Shown here in pieces: positions 1-7,055 of a stretch of 13,996 nt of DNA. The notes beneath the pieces were generated by a model that was given only the letters and a program-made list of their open reading frames with translations, ran no database searches and was not told where the DNA came from. This stretch comes from Oscillospiraceae bacterium. GTDB taxonomy: Bacteria; Bacillota; Clostridia; Oscillospirales; Oscillospiraceae. A program made the translations under genes and the position numbers. Position 1 is the first letter of the stretch, and each line of letters opens with the position of its first letter. The stretch is taken from contig JAEDJR010000031.1 of the NCBI GenBank assembly GCA_016296235.1, positions 1 to 13,996 of the forward strand, read 5' to 3'.

Positions 1-1064
1 CGTTCCAGCCGGACCACCCGGTTGTCCTCCGTGATCTCCAGGCCGGTCATGGACTTCGTGGAGCTGATGAGGGCCTTCCGGGCCTCCGTCTCTCCCAGAG
101 CCTTCTTGATGGCCAGGGTTTCTCCCGCGTCATTGAGGGGCGTGCCGGTTCCGTGGGCGTTGATATAGACCGGCTCTCCCACGGAATAGGCCGCTTCTTT
201 GAGGGCCTGCTCCATGGCCCGTGCGCCGCCCTCCGCCTGGGGATGGGGCGCGGTGATGTGATAGGCGTCGCAGGTGGAGCCATAGCCGCTGACCTCGCCG
301 TAGATTCTGGCCCCCCGCGCCATGGCGTGGCCGTATTCCTCCAGCACCAGTGCCGCAGCGCCCTCGCCGCAGACAAAGCCGCTCCGGCGCTGATCGAAGG
401 GCAGGGACGCCGCGTTGGGATCCTCCGCCGTGGTCAGGGCGCGCATATTGATAAAGCCCGCGATGCCCACCGGCACAATGGATGCCTCCGCGCCGCCGGT
501 AATCACGGCGTCCGCATAGCCATGCCGGATGAGCCGCAGCGCTTCGCCGATGGCGTTGGAGCCGGAGGCGCAGGCCGTCACTGCAGGCAGCGCGGGGCCC
601 TGGCAATGGTAGCGGATGGCAATCATGCCGGCGGCCATATTGGCAATCATCATCGGCACGCAGTAGGGCGATACCCGGTGGGGGCCGCGGCTCTCCAGCT
701 TTCCGATCTCTGCCGAGACGGTATTCAGGCCGCCGATTCCCGAGCCGAAATACACCGCAATGCGGTCCGGCGAAAGGGTTCCAATGACGCCGCTTTCCTC
801 CACGGCCTGCACCGCAGCGCCCATGGCATATTGGGTGAAAAGATCGCTGTGCAGCATCTCTCCGCGTTCCATATAGGCCAGCGGGTCGAAGTCCTTGACC
901 TCTGCGCCCAGCTTGGCTTTATAGTTGGTGGTGTCAAAGCGCGTGATGGGCCCGATTCCGTTGAAGCCGTCAATCAGATTACGCCAGGCGGTTTCCACCG
1001 CGCTGCCCACAGGGCTGACAACACCCATGCCGGTCACCACAACTCTTCTGTTCTCACAGTTCAT
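1..1064 (-). CDS. fabF: Beta-ketoacyl-ACP synthase II (FabF), truncated and fused at its 3' end to an AccB-like segment; runs off window
   Basis: Elongating condensing enzyme of type II fatty acid synthesis, a cytosolic thiolase-fold enzyme. The frame runs 354 codons from ATG at 1064 to the left edge. A GGAG site lies 6 nt upstream, about 30 nt after fabG. The nucleophile is Cys165 in TACASGSNA and the first active-site histidine is His304 in INAHGTGTPLNDAGE. At residues 335-341 the protein reads SSTKSMTG, where the family has SMTGH followed by about 70 more residues. Here it instead reads LEITEDNRVVRLE to the edge. That tail looks like the N-terminal region of biotin carboxyl carrier protein (AccB), normally encoded next in Clostridial fab operons. 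The second catalytic His and the C-terminal strands are therefore absent. I am sure of the FabF identity. The AccB assignment rests on about 13 residues and is an inference. Confidence 0.9.
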   Translation of the reverse strand, partial: MNCENRRVVVTGMGVVSPVGSAVETAWRNLIDGFNGIGPITRFDTTNYKAKLGAEVKDFDPLAYMERGEMLHSDLFTQYAMGAAVQAVEESGVIGTLSPDRIAVYFGSGIGGLNTVSAEIGKLESRGPHRVSPYCVPMMIANMAAGMIAIRYHCQGPALPAVTACASGSNAIGEALRLIRHGYADAVITGGAEASIVPVGIAGFINMRALTTAEDPNAASLPFDQRRSGFVCGEGAAALVLEEYGHAMARGARIYGEVSGYGSTCDAYHITAPHPQAEGGARAMEQALKEAAYSVGEPVYINAHGTGTPLNDAGETLAIKKALGETEARKALISSTKSMTGLEITEDNRVVRLE

Positions 1065-1093
1065 GTCGGTCTCCTTTTTCATTTACCGCATCC

Positions 1094-1822
1094 TCACATG
1101 GCGATGCCGCCGTCCACCCGCAGCACCTCTCCGGTCACATATTGGGCGCAGGCCAGGTAGGCAGCCGCCTGGGCCACATCCTCCGCCCTGCCCATACGGC
1201 CCAGGGGGATCATGGCAAGCAGCGGGTTATTCTCCTGATCGCCGGTCATATCCGTCCGGATAAAGCCGGGCGCGATGGCGTTGCATCGGATTCCCTTGGG
1301 CGCCAGCTCCTTGGCCACAGACTTGGTCAGGCCGATCAGCCCTGCCTTGGACGCGGCATAGTTGCACTGCCCGGCGTTGCCCATCAGGCCCGAGACGGAG
1401 CTGATATTGATGATGCACCCCTCCCGGCTGCGCAGGAACATGGCGGCGCAGTGGCGAATCATGTGAAACGCGCCCTTGAGATTGGTGTCCACCACATCGT
1501 CGAAGGCGCTTTCGCTCATCATGGCAAGGAGGCCGTCCCGGGTGATTCCCGCGTTGTTCACCAGGATCTGCACCGTTCCGAAGTCCGCTTTGATGGCTGC
1601 CACCGTCTCCTTTGTCTCCGCAAAGGACGCCACATTGCACACATAGGCCCTGGCCTGCACGCCGTAGGCCTGGGCGCACCGTTCGCAGACGGCTTCCGCC
1701 GCTGCCCGGTTCCCCGCGCAGATCACCGCCACATTGGCGCCCAGGGACGCAAGCTTCTCGGCGATGGCTGCGCCGATTCCCCGGCTTCCGCCGGTGACAA
1801 TGGCCGTTTTTCCTTTCAGCAT
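1094..1822 (-). CDS. fabG: 3-oxoacyl-[acyl-carrier-protein] reductase FabG
   Basis: NADPH-dependent reductase of the beta-ketoacyl-ACP step, a short-chain dehydrogenase of 242 residues, the normal length. The cofactor motif TGGSRGIG is at residues 10-17 and NNAG at 89-92. The catalytic set is Ser142, Tyr155 and Lys159 (in NISSVSG and NYAASKAG), with the same spacing as E. coli FabG. PGFIRTDMT follows, and the C-terminus is DGGIAM. The ATG at 1822 overlaps the stop of the upstream fabK/fabD chimera by 7 nt and has GGAGG 7 nt upstream, so translation is probably coupled. The gene looks intact although both neighbours in the operon are damaged. Confidence 0.95.
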   Translation of the reverse strand: MLKGKTAIVTGGSRGIGAAIAEKLASLGANVAVICAGNRAAAEAVCERCAQAYGVQARAYVCNVASFAETKETVAAIKADFGTVQILVNNAGITRDGLLAMMSESAFDDVVDTNLKGAFHMIRHCAAMFLRSREGCIINISSVSGLMGNAGQCNYAASKAGLIGLTKSVAKELAPKGIRCNAIAPGFIRTDMTGDQENNPLLAMIPLGRMGRAEDVAQAAAYLACAQYVTGEVLRVDGGIAM

Positions 1823-2904
1823 GGCAATTCCTCCAGATATTCTCCATAGCCGCAGGCCCGCACGGCCGGGTCGATGCGTTTGACCATATTGGTCAGGGTC
1901 TTTCCCGGCCCGATCTCCACAAAGGTGTCCACGCCGGACGCGATCAGTTCCTGCACCAGCCGCTCCCACTGCACAGGGCTCTCGATCTGCCGGGCCAGAA
2001 GCTGCGCCGTGTCGTTCCCATAGGGCTGCGCCGTCACGTTGGAATACAGCGGGATGCTTCCCTGCCGGATCTCCGCCTTTTCCAGCTCCCCGGCAAAGGC
2101 AACGGCCGCGTCGTGCATAAAGGGGCTGTGAAACGCGCCGCGAACCTGCAGAGGAATTGCCCTGCCGCCGGCGGTCTTTACATCCGCGCAGAACGCACCG
2201 ATCTGATCTGCCAGGCCGGAGACAGTCACGTTGCCGGGGCAGTTGAAGTTGACCGGATAGACCTCCGGATACCGCCGGCAGAGATCCTCCACCTGCCCGG
2301 CTGTCAGCTGCAGCACCGCCGCCATGGCCGTCTCATACCGCTCCGAAGCGGCCTGCATCAGCGCCGCAGCCATCCCGCGGCCGTCGGCAATTCCACCGGC
2401 CGCGATCACCGGCAGCGTTGTGGCATCGCAGACCTGGGGCACCAGCACCATGGTGGTCAGCTCTCCCACATGGCCGCCGCTTTCTCCGCCCTCGGCGATC
2501 AGGGCCGAAGCGCCCAGCCGGGTCATCAGCCTGGCCATGGCGACGGACGCCACCACGGGGATGACCTTGATTCCCGCCGCTTTCCAGTCCTTCATGTACT
2601 TGGAGGGATTTCCCGCCCCGGTGGTGACCACTTCAACCTTTTCCTGCACCACCACCGCCGCTACTTCATCGGCGAAGGGGCTCATGAGCATGATATTCAC
2701 GCCGATGGGCCGGTCAGTCAGGCTTCTGGCCACGCGAATCTGCTCCCGGACGTAAGCGCCGGGGGCGTTTCCTGCGGCGATGATGCCCAGACCGCCGCCG
2801 CCGCTGACGGCAGCAGCCAGCTTCCCGTCCGCAATCCAGGCCATGCCGCCCTGAAACACGGGGTAGCGAATTCCCAGCAGCTCACAAATTGCCGACTTTA
2901 TCAT
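1816..2904 (-). CDS. In-frame FabK-FabD chimera: N-terminal half of enoyl-ACP reductase II joined to C-terminal part of malonyl-CoA:ACP transacylase
   Basis: A 362-residue frame made from two truncated enzymes. Residues 1 to about 183 follow FabK, the FMN-dependent enoyl-ACP reductase: start MIKSAICELLGIRYPVFQGG, then GVNIMLMSPF, TTGAGNPSKYM, the ESGGHVG histidine (His145) and AAGGIADGRG. From about residue 184 the protein follows FabD from its MQEA region to the end: AMAAVLQLT, NCPGNVTVSG, GAFHSPFM (His259), SPVQWERLV and EIGPGKTLTNMVKRI. The missing parts are the C-terminal 130-140 residues of FabK, including the second FMN-binding region, and the first 120 or so of FabD, including the GHSLGE serine and the active-site arginine. 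Neither activity is expected. The start at 2904 lies 4 nt after acpP, with a GGGG-rich site inside the acpP end. The normal order is acpP-fabK-fabD-fabG, so a deletion of roughly 0.75-0.8 kb would explain it. Deletion or misassembly cannot be separated here. Confidence 0.85.
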   Translation of the reverse strand: MIKSAICELLGIRYPVFQGGMAWIADGKLAAAVSGGGGLGIIAAGNAPGAYVREQIRVARSLTDRPIGVNIMLMSPFADEVAAVVVQEKVEVVTTGAGNPSKYMKDWKAAGIKVIPVVASVAMARLMTRLGASALIAEGGESGGHVGELTTMVLVPQVCDATTLPVIAAGGIADGRGMAAALMQAASERYETAMAAVLQLTAGQVEDLCRRYPEVYPVNFNCPGNVTVSGLADQIGAFCADVKTAGGRAIPLQVRGAFHSPFMHDAAVAFAGELEKAEIRQGSIPLYSNVTAQPYGNDTAQLLARQIESPVQWERLVQELIASGVDTFVEIGPGKTLTNMVKRIDPAVRACGYGEYLEELPC

Positions 2905-2908
2905 ATGC

Positions 2909-3130
2909 TTACCCCTGCTTGCTCTGAAGGAACTTGTCCAGATCGCCCACGGTGGCAACGGGCTGCTCCAGCTCGATCTCCATACCCAGCTGGTCCTCCA
3001 GATCCATCAGCAGCTCCACGGTGTCCAGGGAGTCGATGCCCAGCTCGGTGAAGGTGCTCTCGGGCTTCACGGCAGAAAGCTCGCAGCCGGTGCGATCGGA
3101 AATGATCTTTGCAATTGCGTCAAAATACAT
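2909..3130 (-). CDS. acpP: Acyl carrier protein
   Basis: Carries acyl intermediates on a 4'-phosphopantetheine arm during fatty acid synthesis; cytosolic. The protein has 73 residues, the usual size, and is acidic. The arm attaches at Ser34 in the motif ELGIDSLDTVELLMDLED, followed by the helix II/III sequence typical of ACP. The ATG at 3130 is chosen because GGAGG lies 8 nt upstream. In-frame codons further upstream run into non-coding DNA and the repeat. It is the first gene of the minus-strand fab operon, facing away from the RNA methyltransferase gene, and its stop is 4 nt from the next start. Many related operons begin with fabH or a MarR regulator, and neither lies upstream of acpP here. 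Confidence 0.95.
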   Translation of the reverse strand: MYFDAIAKIISDRTGCELSAVKPESTFTELGIDSLDTVELLMDLEDQLGMEIELEQPVATVGDLDKFLQSKQG

Positions 3131-3178
3131 AATCGATACCTCCATAATTGACGGCAGTCTTACCGCTTGTTCTTCCCC

Positions 3179-3184
3179 ATTATA
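3179..3184 (-). promoter_or_regulatory. Candidate -10 element of the acpP (fab operon) promoter
   Basis: A perfect TATAAT on the minus strand, 48 nt before the acpP start, in the only gene-free stretch upstream. No good -35 hexamer sits at 16-18 nt, so the call is tentative. I looked for FapR-like and FabT-like palindromes around it and saw none. Confidence 0.35.
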
Positions 3185-3300
3185 CCGGCCGGCAGTTCCA
3201 GGGCTATTCCGCCGGAGTTCCTCCCGCGTTCCTCCGGCAGCAGATGTGGAAAAAAGCCGGCAGAAAAGGATGGCGTTCATCAGACAACAAAAACGTTCAG

Positions 3301-3438
3301 CGCAGTCCCTCGTGCCCCCTATACAGGAGGCTGGCGGTTGCTGCAAGTTTGCAATTGCTCCCTTTTACGATAAAACTACTTGTCGAAACAACCCCCAGTC
3401 AGCTTCGCTGACAGCCCCCTGTGGAGGGGGCACAAGAG
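3301..3438 (+). repeat. Degenerate copy of a dispersed inverted-repeat element (copy 1)
   Basis: About 138 bp, matching the reverse complement of the element at 7137-7300. Shared blocks in order are CCTCGTGCCCCCT, GGTTGCTGCAAGTTTGCAATTG, TTTTACGATAAAACT (diverged), the ACTTGTCGA region, CAACCCCCAGTCAGCTTCGC and the terminal CAGCCCCCTGTGGAGGGGG. Compared with the other copy it lacks about 20 nt in its left arm, between short GG(A/G)GGCT-like sequences. It lies in the gene-free region between acpP and the RNA methyltransferase gene. Overlapping open frames look like spurious shadows. The remainder of 3131-3597 holds the two divergent promoters and nothing else I can identify. Confidence 0.8.
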
Positions 3439-3500
3439 CTGCCAATCTTGGCATGCAGGTGCATGATGAACACCCCCGGACGCTGTGTTCGTCCCGGTGA

Positions 3501-3530
3501 TTGACATTCTTCTTTTTTCTGGGATATAAT
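3501..3530 (+). promoter_or_regulatory. Sigma-A promoter of the SpoU-family methyltransferase gene
   Basis: TTGACA at 3501-3506 and TATAAT at 3525-3530 with an 18-nt spacer, 67 nt before the start codon. Both hexamers are perfect. Confidence 0.85.
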
Positions 3531-3597
3531 ACCCTCAGCAATTGAGCCGTTTCGTCCTGTTTCCGCGCAAACGGGCCGAAATGAGAAAGAGGAACGT

Positions 3598-4455
3598 ATG
3601 GCAAGAATTCTGGAATTGACGGACTTCGACGCACCGGAGCTGGATGTGTACGCCCGGCTGTCCGAGGCCCAGCTGCTCAACCGCTTCGAGCCGGAAAAGG
3701 GCCTTTTCATCGCGGAGAGCCCCAAGGTCATCGAGCGTGCGCTGGATGCCGGATGCCAGCCGGTTTCCGTTCTGGTGGAGCGCAGGCATCTGGAGGGCCA
3801 GGCGCAGCCCATTCTGCGCCGCTGCGGGGACATTCCGGTCTATACCGCCGAATTTGATGTTCTGACCCGGCTGACCGGGTTTCAGCTGACCCGCGGGATG
3901 CTCTGCGCCATGCGCCGTCCGCCCCTTCCCACGGTGGAGGCTGTCTGCAGCGGCGCAAAACGGATCGCCGTGCTGGAAAACGTCATGAATCCCACAAACC
4001 TGGGTGCAATTTTCCGCTCCGCTGCCGCTCTGAACATGGACGCGGTGCTGCTCACCCCCGCCTGCAGCAATCCCCTGTACCGGCGCGCCATCCGGGTGAG
4101 TATGGGCACGGTGTTTCAGATCCCCTGGACCTATCTGGAAACCGGTTCGGAACCCGCTCCGGCACGGCTGAAGGCCCTGGGCTTCCGTACCGCCGCCATG
4201 GCTCTGCGGGACGACGCGTTCAGTCTCCGGGATCCCCGTCTGGCTGCTGAGGATAAACTGGCCATTCTCCTGGGAACCGAGGGGGACGGCCTGTCCTCTG
4301 ACACCATTGACGGCTGCGACTATGTGGTGCGAATCCCCATGTCCCACGGCGTGGATTCCCTGAACGTCGCCGCCGCCAGTGCCGTCGCTTTCTGGCAGCT
4401 GGGAAATCCCAGCGAAAAAGTCGATAATTTCCGCGACTGCCTCTGGAAAGCCTGA
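3598..4455 (+). CDS. TrmH/SpoU-family RNA 2'-O-ribose methyltransferase
   Basis: Predicted SAM-dependent methyltransferase acting on rRNA or tRNA ribose, with a SPOUT knotted fold; cytosolic; 285 residues. An N-terminal substrate-binding part (about 1-120) contains the FIAESPKVIERAL stretch typical of the family. The three SpoU motifs follow: motif 1 in ENVMNPTNLGAIFRSA (Asn134, Arg140), motif 2 in LLGTEGDGLS (Glu228) and motif 3 in IPMSHGVDSLNVAAAS (Ser254, Asn256). The ATG at 3598 has an AGAGG site 5 nt upstream and a consensus promoter before it. The target nucleotide cannot be told from sequence; an RlmB-like 23S rRNA role is one possibility. The gene is transcribed divergently from the fab operon. 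It is followed by a short gap with its own TATAAT box, so it may be monocistronic. Confidence 0.9.
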   Translation: MARILELTDFDAPELDVYARLSEAQLLNRFEPEKGLFIAESPKVIERALDAGCQPVSVLVERRHLEGQAQPILRRCGDIPVYTAEFDVLTRLTGFQLTRGMLCAMRRPPLPTVEAVCSGAKRIAVLENVMNPTNLGAIFRSAAALNMDAVLLTPACSNPLYRRAIRVSMGTVFQIPWTYLETGSEPAPARLKALGFRTAAMALRDDAFSLRDPRLAAEDKLAILLGTEGDGLSSDTIDGCDYVVRIPMSHGVDSLNVAAASAVAFWQLGNPSEKVDNFRDCLWKA

Positions 4456-4472
4456 GGATAACATAGTATAAT
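4444..4472 (+). promoter_or_regulatory. Candidate promoter for the malQ-tmk-DUF1653 group
   Basis: A perfect TATAAT lies at 4467-4472. A weak -35 match (TGGAAA) at 4444-4449 gives a 17-nt spacer, overlapping the end of the upstream gene. A 7-bp hairpin (ATCGGCC-TTTG-GGCCGAT, 4480-4497) follows in the leader, 23 nt before malQ. It has no U-tract, so it is not a clear terminator. Confidence 0.4.
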
Positions 4473-4520
4473 GATGATAATCGGCCTTTGGGCCGATGGA
4501 TTGGAAAGGAGTTACCACCT

Positions 4521-6041
4521 ATGAAGCGTTCCGCAGGCATTTTGCTTTCCGTGTCCAGTCTGCCGTCCAGATACGGCATCGGCTGCTTTGATCAGACTGC
4601 TTATGATTTTGTAGACTGGCTGGCTGCCGCCGGTCAGACCTACTGGCAGATTCTGCCCCTGGGCCCCACCAGCTTCGGCCCCTCCGACGACTCCCCCTAT
4701 CAGGCCTATTCGGCCTTCGCGGGCAACCCCTATTTCATCAGCCTGGATGAACTGGTCGCCGAGGGCGTCCTGAGCCGGGAGGAGTGCGACGCCGCCGACT
4801 TCGGCAGCGATCCGTCCAAAGTCAGCTATGAAAAGCTGCACGAAAACCGCCTGGCTCTCCTGCGCAAGGCCTATGAGCGCAGCGATATCAGCCGAAACGG
4901 TGCGTATCAGCAGTTCCTCCGGGACAATTCCTGGTGGCTGGCGGACTACGCCCTGTTCATGGCCGTGAAGGGCTTCTTCGGCGGGCAGACCTGGGATCAG
5001 TGGCCCCAGGACATCCGGCTGCACTGGGGCTTCGCCCTGGACTACTACCGCCGGGAGCTGTACTTCGACGTGGAGTTCCAGCAGTACCTGCAGTTCAAGT
5101 TCTTCCAGCAGTGGGGCCGTCTGAAGGCCTACGCCAACTCCAGGCACATCCAGATCATCGGCGACATTCCCATCTACGTCTCCCCGGACAGCGCCGACGT
5201 CTGGGCTCATCCCGAGCTGTTCCAGCTGGACGAAAACAACAGCCCCCGGGCCATCGCCGGCTGCCCGCCCGACGCCTTTGCCGCCGAGGGCCAGGTCTGG
5301 GGCAATCCCCTGTACCGCTGGGATTATCACCGCAGCACCGGTTATGATTGGTGGATGTCCCGCCTGTGGGCCAACTTCCGGCTCTATGACGTGATCCGCA
5401 TCGACCATTTCCGGGGCTTTGACGAGTATTTCTCCGTGCCCTGCGGCAGCAAGAACGCCCTGGGCGGTCACTGGGAAAAGGGCCCCGGCATGGACTTCTT
5501 CTGGCAGATGCGCCGCCGTCTGGGCGACCGGCAGCTGATTGCCGAGGATCTGGGCCTCATGACCGATTCCGTCCGCTGGCTGGTGCGGGACAGCGGCCTG
5601 CCCAACATGAAGGTTCTGCAGTTCGCCTTTGATCCGGCGGACACCGGCGCAGGCAACGACTATCTGCCCCACAACTACAACAACAACTGCGTGGTCTACA
5701 CCGGCACCCACGACAACGAGACCATGTCCGGCTGGCTCACGGGCCTGGACGCCCGGACCACGGCCCTGGTGCGGGATTATCTGGGAGACTGGCACACGCC
5801 GGCGGACAGGCTCTACGGCCGCATGATCTCCCTGGCCATGATGAGCGCCGCCAATACCTGCATCGTCCCCATCCAGGATTACCTGGGTCTGGACAATGGC
5901 GCCCGGATGAACCAGCCCTCCACCGTGGGCAAGAACTGGCGCTGGCGCATGGCCGCCGGAGCTCTGACGCCGGAGCTGCAGCGGGACATTCTCACGGTCA
6001 CCCGCCGCTACGGCCGTCTCAACTGGGACAATTTCCGCTGA
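4521..6041 (+). CDS. malQ: 4-alpha-glucanotransferase (GH77, amylomaltase)
   Basis: Transfers 4-alpha-glucan segments between maltodextrins, releasing glucose, in cytosolic maltose or glycogen metabolism. The protein has 506 residues, like the short Thermus-type amylomaltases. The N-terminus AGILLSVSSLPSRYGIGCFD is characteristic. It is followed by WQILPLGPTSFG, YQAYSAFAGNPYFI and GDIPIYVSPDSADVWAHPELF. The catalytic residues are Asp295 (VIRIDHFRGF, nucleophile), Glu342 (LIAEDLG, acid/base) and Asp398 (GTHDNET). The ATG at 4521 is preferred because AAGGAG sits 9 nt upstream; an upstream in-frame codon would include that site. The stop lies 18 nt before the thymidylate kinase start, so the two are probably cotranscribed. 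There is no signal peptide. Confidence 0.96.
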   Translation: MKRSAGILLSVSSLPSRYGIGCFDQTAYDFVDWLAAAGQTYWQILPLGPTSFGPSDDSPYQAYSAFAGNPYFISLDELVAEGVLSREECDAADFGSDPSKVSYEKLHENRLALLRKAYERSDISRNGAYQQFLRDNSWWLADYALFMAVKGFFGGQTWDQWPQDIRLHWGFALDYYRRELYFDVEFQQYLQFKFFQQWGRLKAYANSRHIQIIGDIPIYVSPDSADVWAHPELFQLDENNSPRAIAGCPPDAFAAEGQVWGNPLYRWDYHRSTGYDWWMSRLWANFRLYDVIRIDHFRGFDEYFSVPCGSKNALGGHWEKGPGMDFFWQMRRRLGDRQLIAEDLGLMTDSVRWLVRDSGLPNMKVLQFAFDPADTGAGNDYLPHNYNNNCVVYTGTHDNETMSGWLTGLDARTTALVRDYLGDWHTPADRLYGRMISLAMMSAANTCIVPIQDYLGLDNGARMNQPSTVGKNWRWRMAAGALTPELQRDILTVTRRYGRLNWDNFR

Positions 6042-6059
6042 GACAAGGAGGTGCATTCC

Positions 6060-6746
6060 ATGAACGAACCCAACCGCCCGGTGTTCCTGTGCATTGAGGG
6101 TCTGGACGGCTCCGGCAAGACCGTCCAGTGCGGCCTGCTGGCCGATGCCCTGCGCCAGGCCGGCAAGCGCGTGTTTCTCATCGATTTTCCCCAGTACGAA
6201 AGCCCCCTGGGCCGGGAAATCGGCCGTTTCCTCTCCGGCAGGGACGAAACCGCCAACGCCGATTCCGTGGACGCCAAGTCCATGTGCCTGTGGTACGCCG
6301 CCGACCGGTGGAACGCCCTGAAAAACGTGGATTTTTCCCAATATGACTATGTGGTTTTCAACCGCTACACCCTCTCCAGCGCCGTTTACCAGACGGCACG
6401 GCGCTACGGCGGCGTCAACGAGGATTTCATCCAATGGGTCTTTTCCCTGGAGCACGGCGTCTTCGGTCTGCCGGAGCCGGACGCCTATCTGTTCCTCAAC
6501 ACGGAGATTGCCGGCTGCGCGGAAAACCTGACCCACAAAGGAGAGCGGACCTATGTGGACGGCCTGGACCTGTACGAGCGGTCCCAGTCCCTGCTGGTAT
6601 GCTGCCGGGAGATCTATCTCCACTGCGCCGAGGTCTATGAAAATGTCCATCTGGTTCCCTGCACCGGCCCCGACGGCCTGCTTCCCGTGGACGTCATTCA
6701 CCGCCGTGTCATGGAAACCCTGGCGGCTGCCGGTGTGTGTCTCTAA
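6060..6746 (+). CDS. tmk: Thymidylate (dTMP) kinase family protein
   Basis: P-loop kinase expected to phosphorylate dTMP to dTDP; cytosolic; 228 residues. The Walker A motif is GLDGSGKT at 14-21. FPQYESPLGREI near 43-54 and the YAADRW motif at 79-84 match the family. ERTYVDGLDLYERSQ near 162-175 corresponds to the lid region. The usual DRY motif reads NRYTLSSAVYQ here (Asn101 for Asp), an uncommon change at a position that helps hold the magnesium and phosphate network. The ATG at 6060 has AAGGAGGTG 6 nt upstream and follows malQ directly. A specialised nucleotide kinase with a different substrate is an alternative. Confidence 0.85.
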   Translation: MNEPNRPVFLCIEGLDGSGKTVQCGLLADALRQAGKRVFLIDFPQYESPLGREIGRFLSGRDETANADSVDAKSMCLWYAADRWNALKNVDFSQYDYVVFNRYTLSSAVYQTARRYGGVNEDFIQWVFSLEHGVFGLPEPDAYLFLNTEIAGCAENLTHKGERTYVDGLDLYERSQSLLVCCREIYLHCAEVYENVHLVPCTGPDGLLPVDVIHRRVMETLAAAGVCL

Positions 6747-6760
6747 AAGGAGGACGGCCC

Positions 6761-7012
6761 ATGCAGGAATTGAAGCTGAAACGGGTCTACCGGCACTTCA
6801 AGGGCGACTTCTATCTGACCGAGGACGTGGCCCGGGACTCGGAGACCGGCGCGGAATATGTGATCTACCGCAAGCTCTATGGCGACGGCTCTCTGTGGCT
6901 GCGCCCCAGGGAAATGTTTCTCAGCGAGGTGGACCGGGATAAGTACCCCGACTGCCCCCAGCAATACCGGTTCGAGCTGCAGGAAATCCCCAGCGTCGCC
7001 GGTCACGAATAA
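6761..7012 (+). CDS. DUF1653 domain protein
   Basis: Small soluble protein of 83 residues, almost entirely a DUF1653 domain. Recognisable blocks are VYRHFKGDFYLTEDVA, DSETGAEYVIYRKLYGDG, LWLRPREMFLSEVD and KYPDCPQQYRFEL. The function of the family is not established. It is commonly a stand-alone small protein or an appendage to other enzymes. The ATG at 6761 has GGAGG 7 nt upstream and starts 14 nt after the tmk stop, so it is the last gene of the malQ-tmk run. Confidence 0.9.
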   Translation: MQELKLKRVYRHFKGDFYLTEDVARDSETGAEYVIYRKLYGDGSLWLRPREMFLSEVDRDKYPDCPQQYRFELQEIPSVAGHE

Positions 7013-7046
7013 GATAAAAAGCACCCGCCGGAGACGACGCGGTGCT
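7013..7046 (-). terminator. Terminator-like hairpin oriented on the minus strand
   Basis: Read on the minus strand, GCACCGC pairs with GCGGGTGC across a roughly 10-nt loop (7046-7020) and is followed directly by CTTTTTATC. That is the intrinsic terminator layout. On the plus strand the same hairpin has no U-tract. No minus-strand gene upstream needs it, so it may block antisense transcription or be fortuitous. Confidence 0.3.
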
Positions 7047-7055
7047 CATAAGACC

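Noticed and set aside
153..1160. Plus-strand open frame of 335 codons opposite fabF
   Set aside because: The minus frame gives an unmistakable FabF with its Cys165 and His304 motifs, so the plus frame is a shadow.
1816..2904. A natural bifunctional FabK-FabD enzyme
   Set aside because: A genuine fusion would keep both complete catalytic domains. Here the FabD serine segment and the FabK C-terminal part are absent, so it was recorded as a truncated chimera.
3131..3300. Riboswitch or FapR/FabT operator upstream of the fab operon
   Set aside because: No palindrome of the known types and no conserved leader fold could be recognised; only an isolated TATAAT stands out.
3148..3833. Several short open frames over the acpP-methyltransferase intergenic region
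   Set aside because: They run through the dispersed repeat and promoters, and their sequence (for example QGAVSEADWG) is translated repeat rather than protein.
4512..6701. Minus-strand open frame of 729 codons opposite malQ and tmk
   Set aside because: It lies antisense to two certain genes with clear catalytic motifs. It is rich in V, G, A, Q and H, as expected from the complement of GC-rich codons, and shows no domain or ribosome site.
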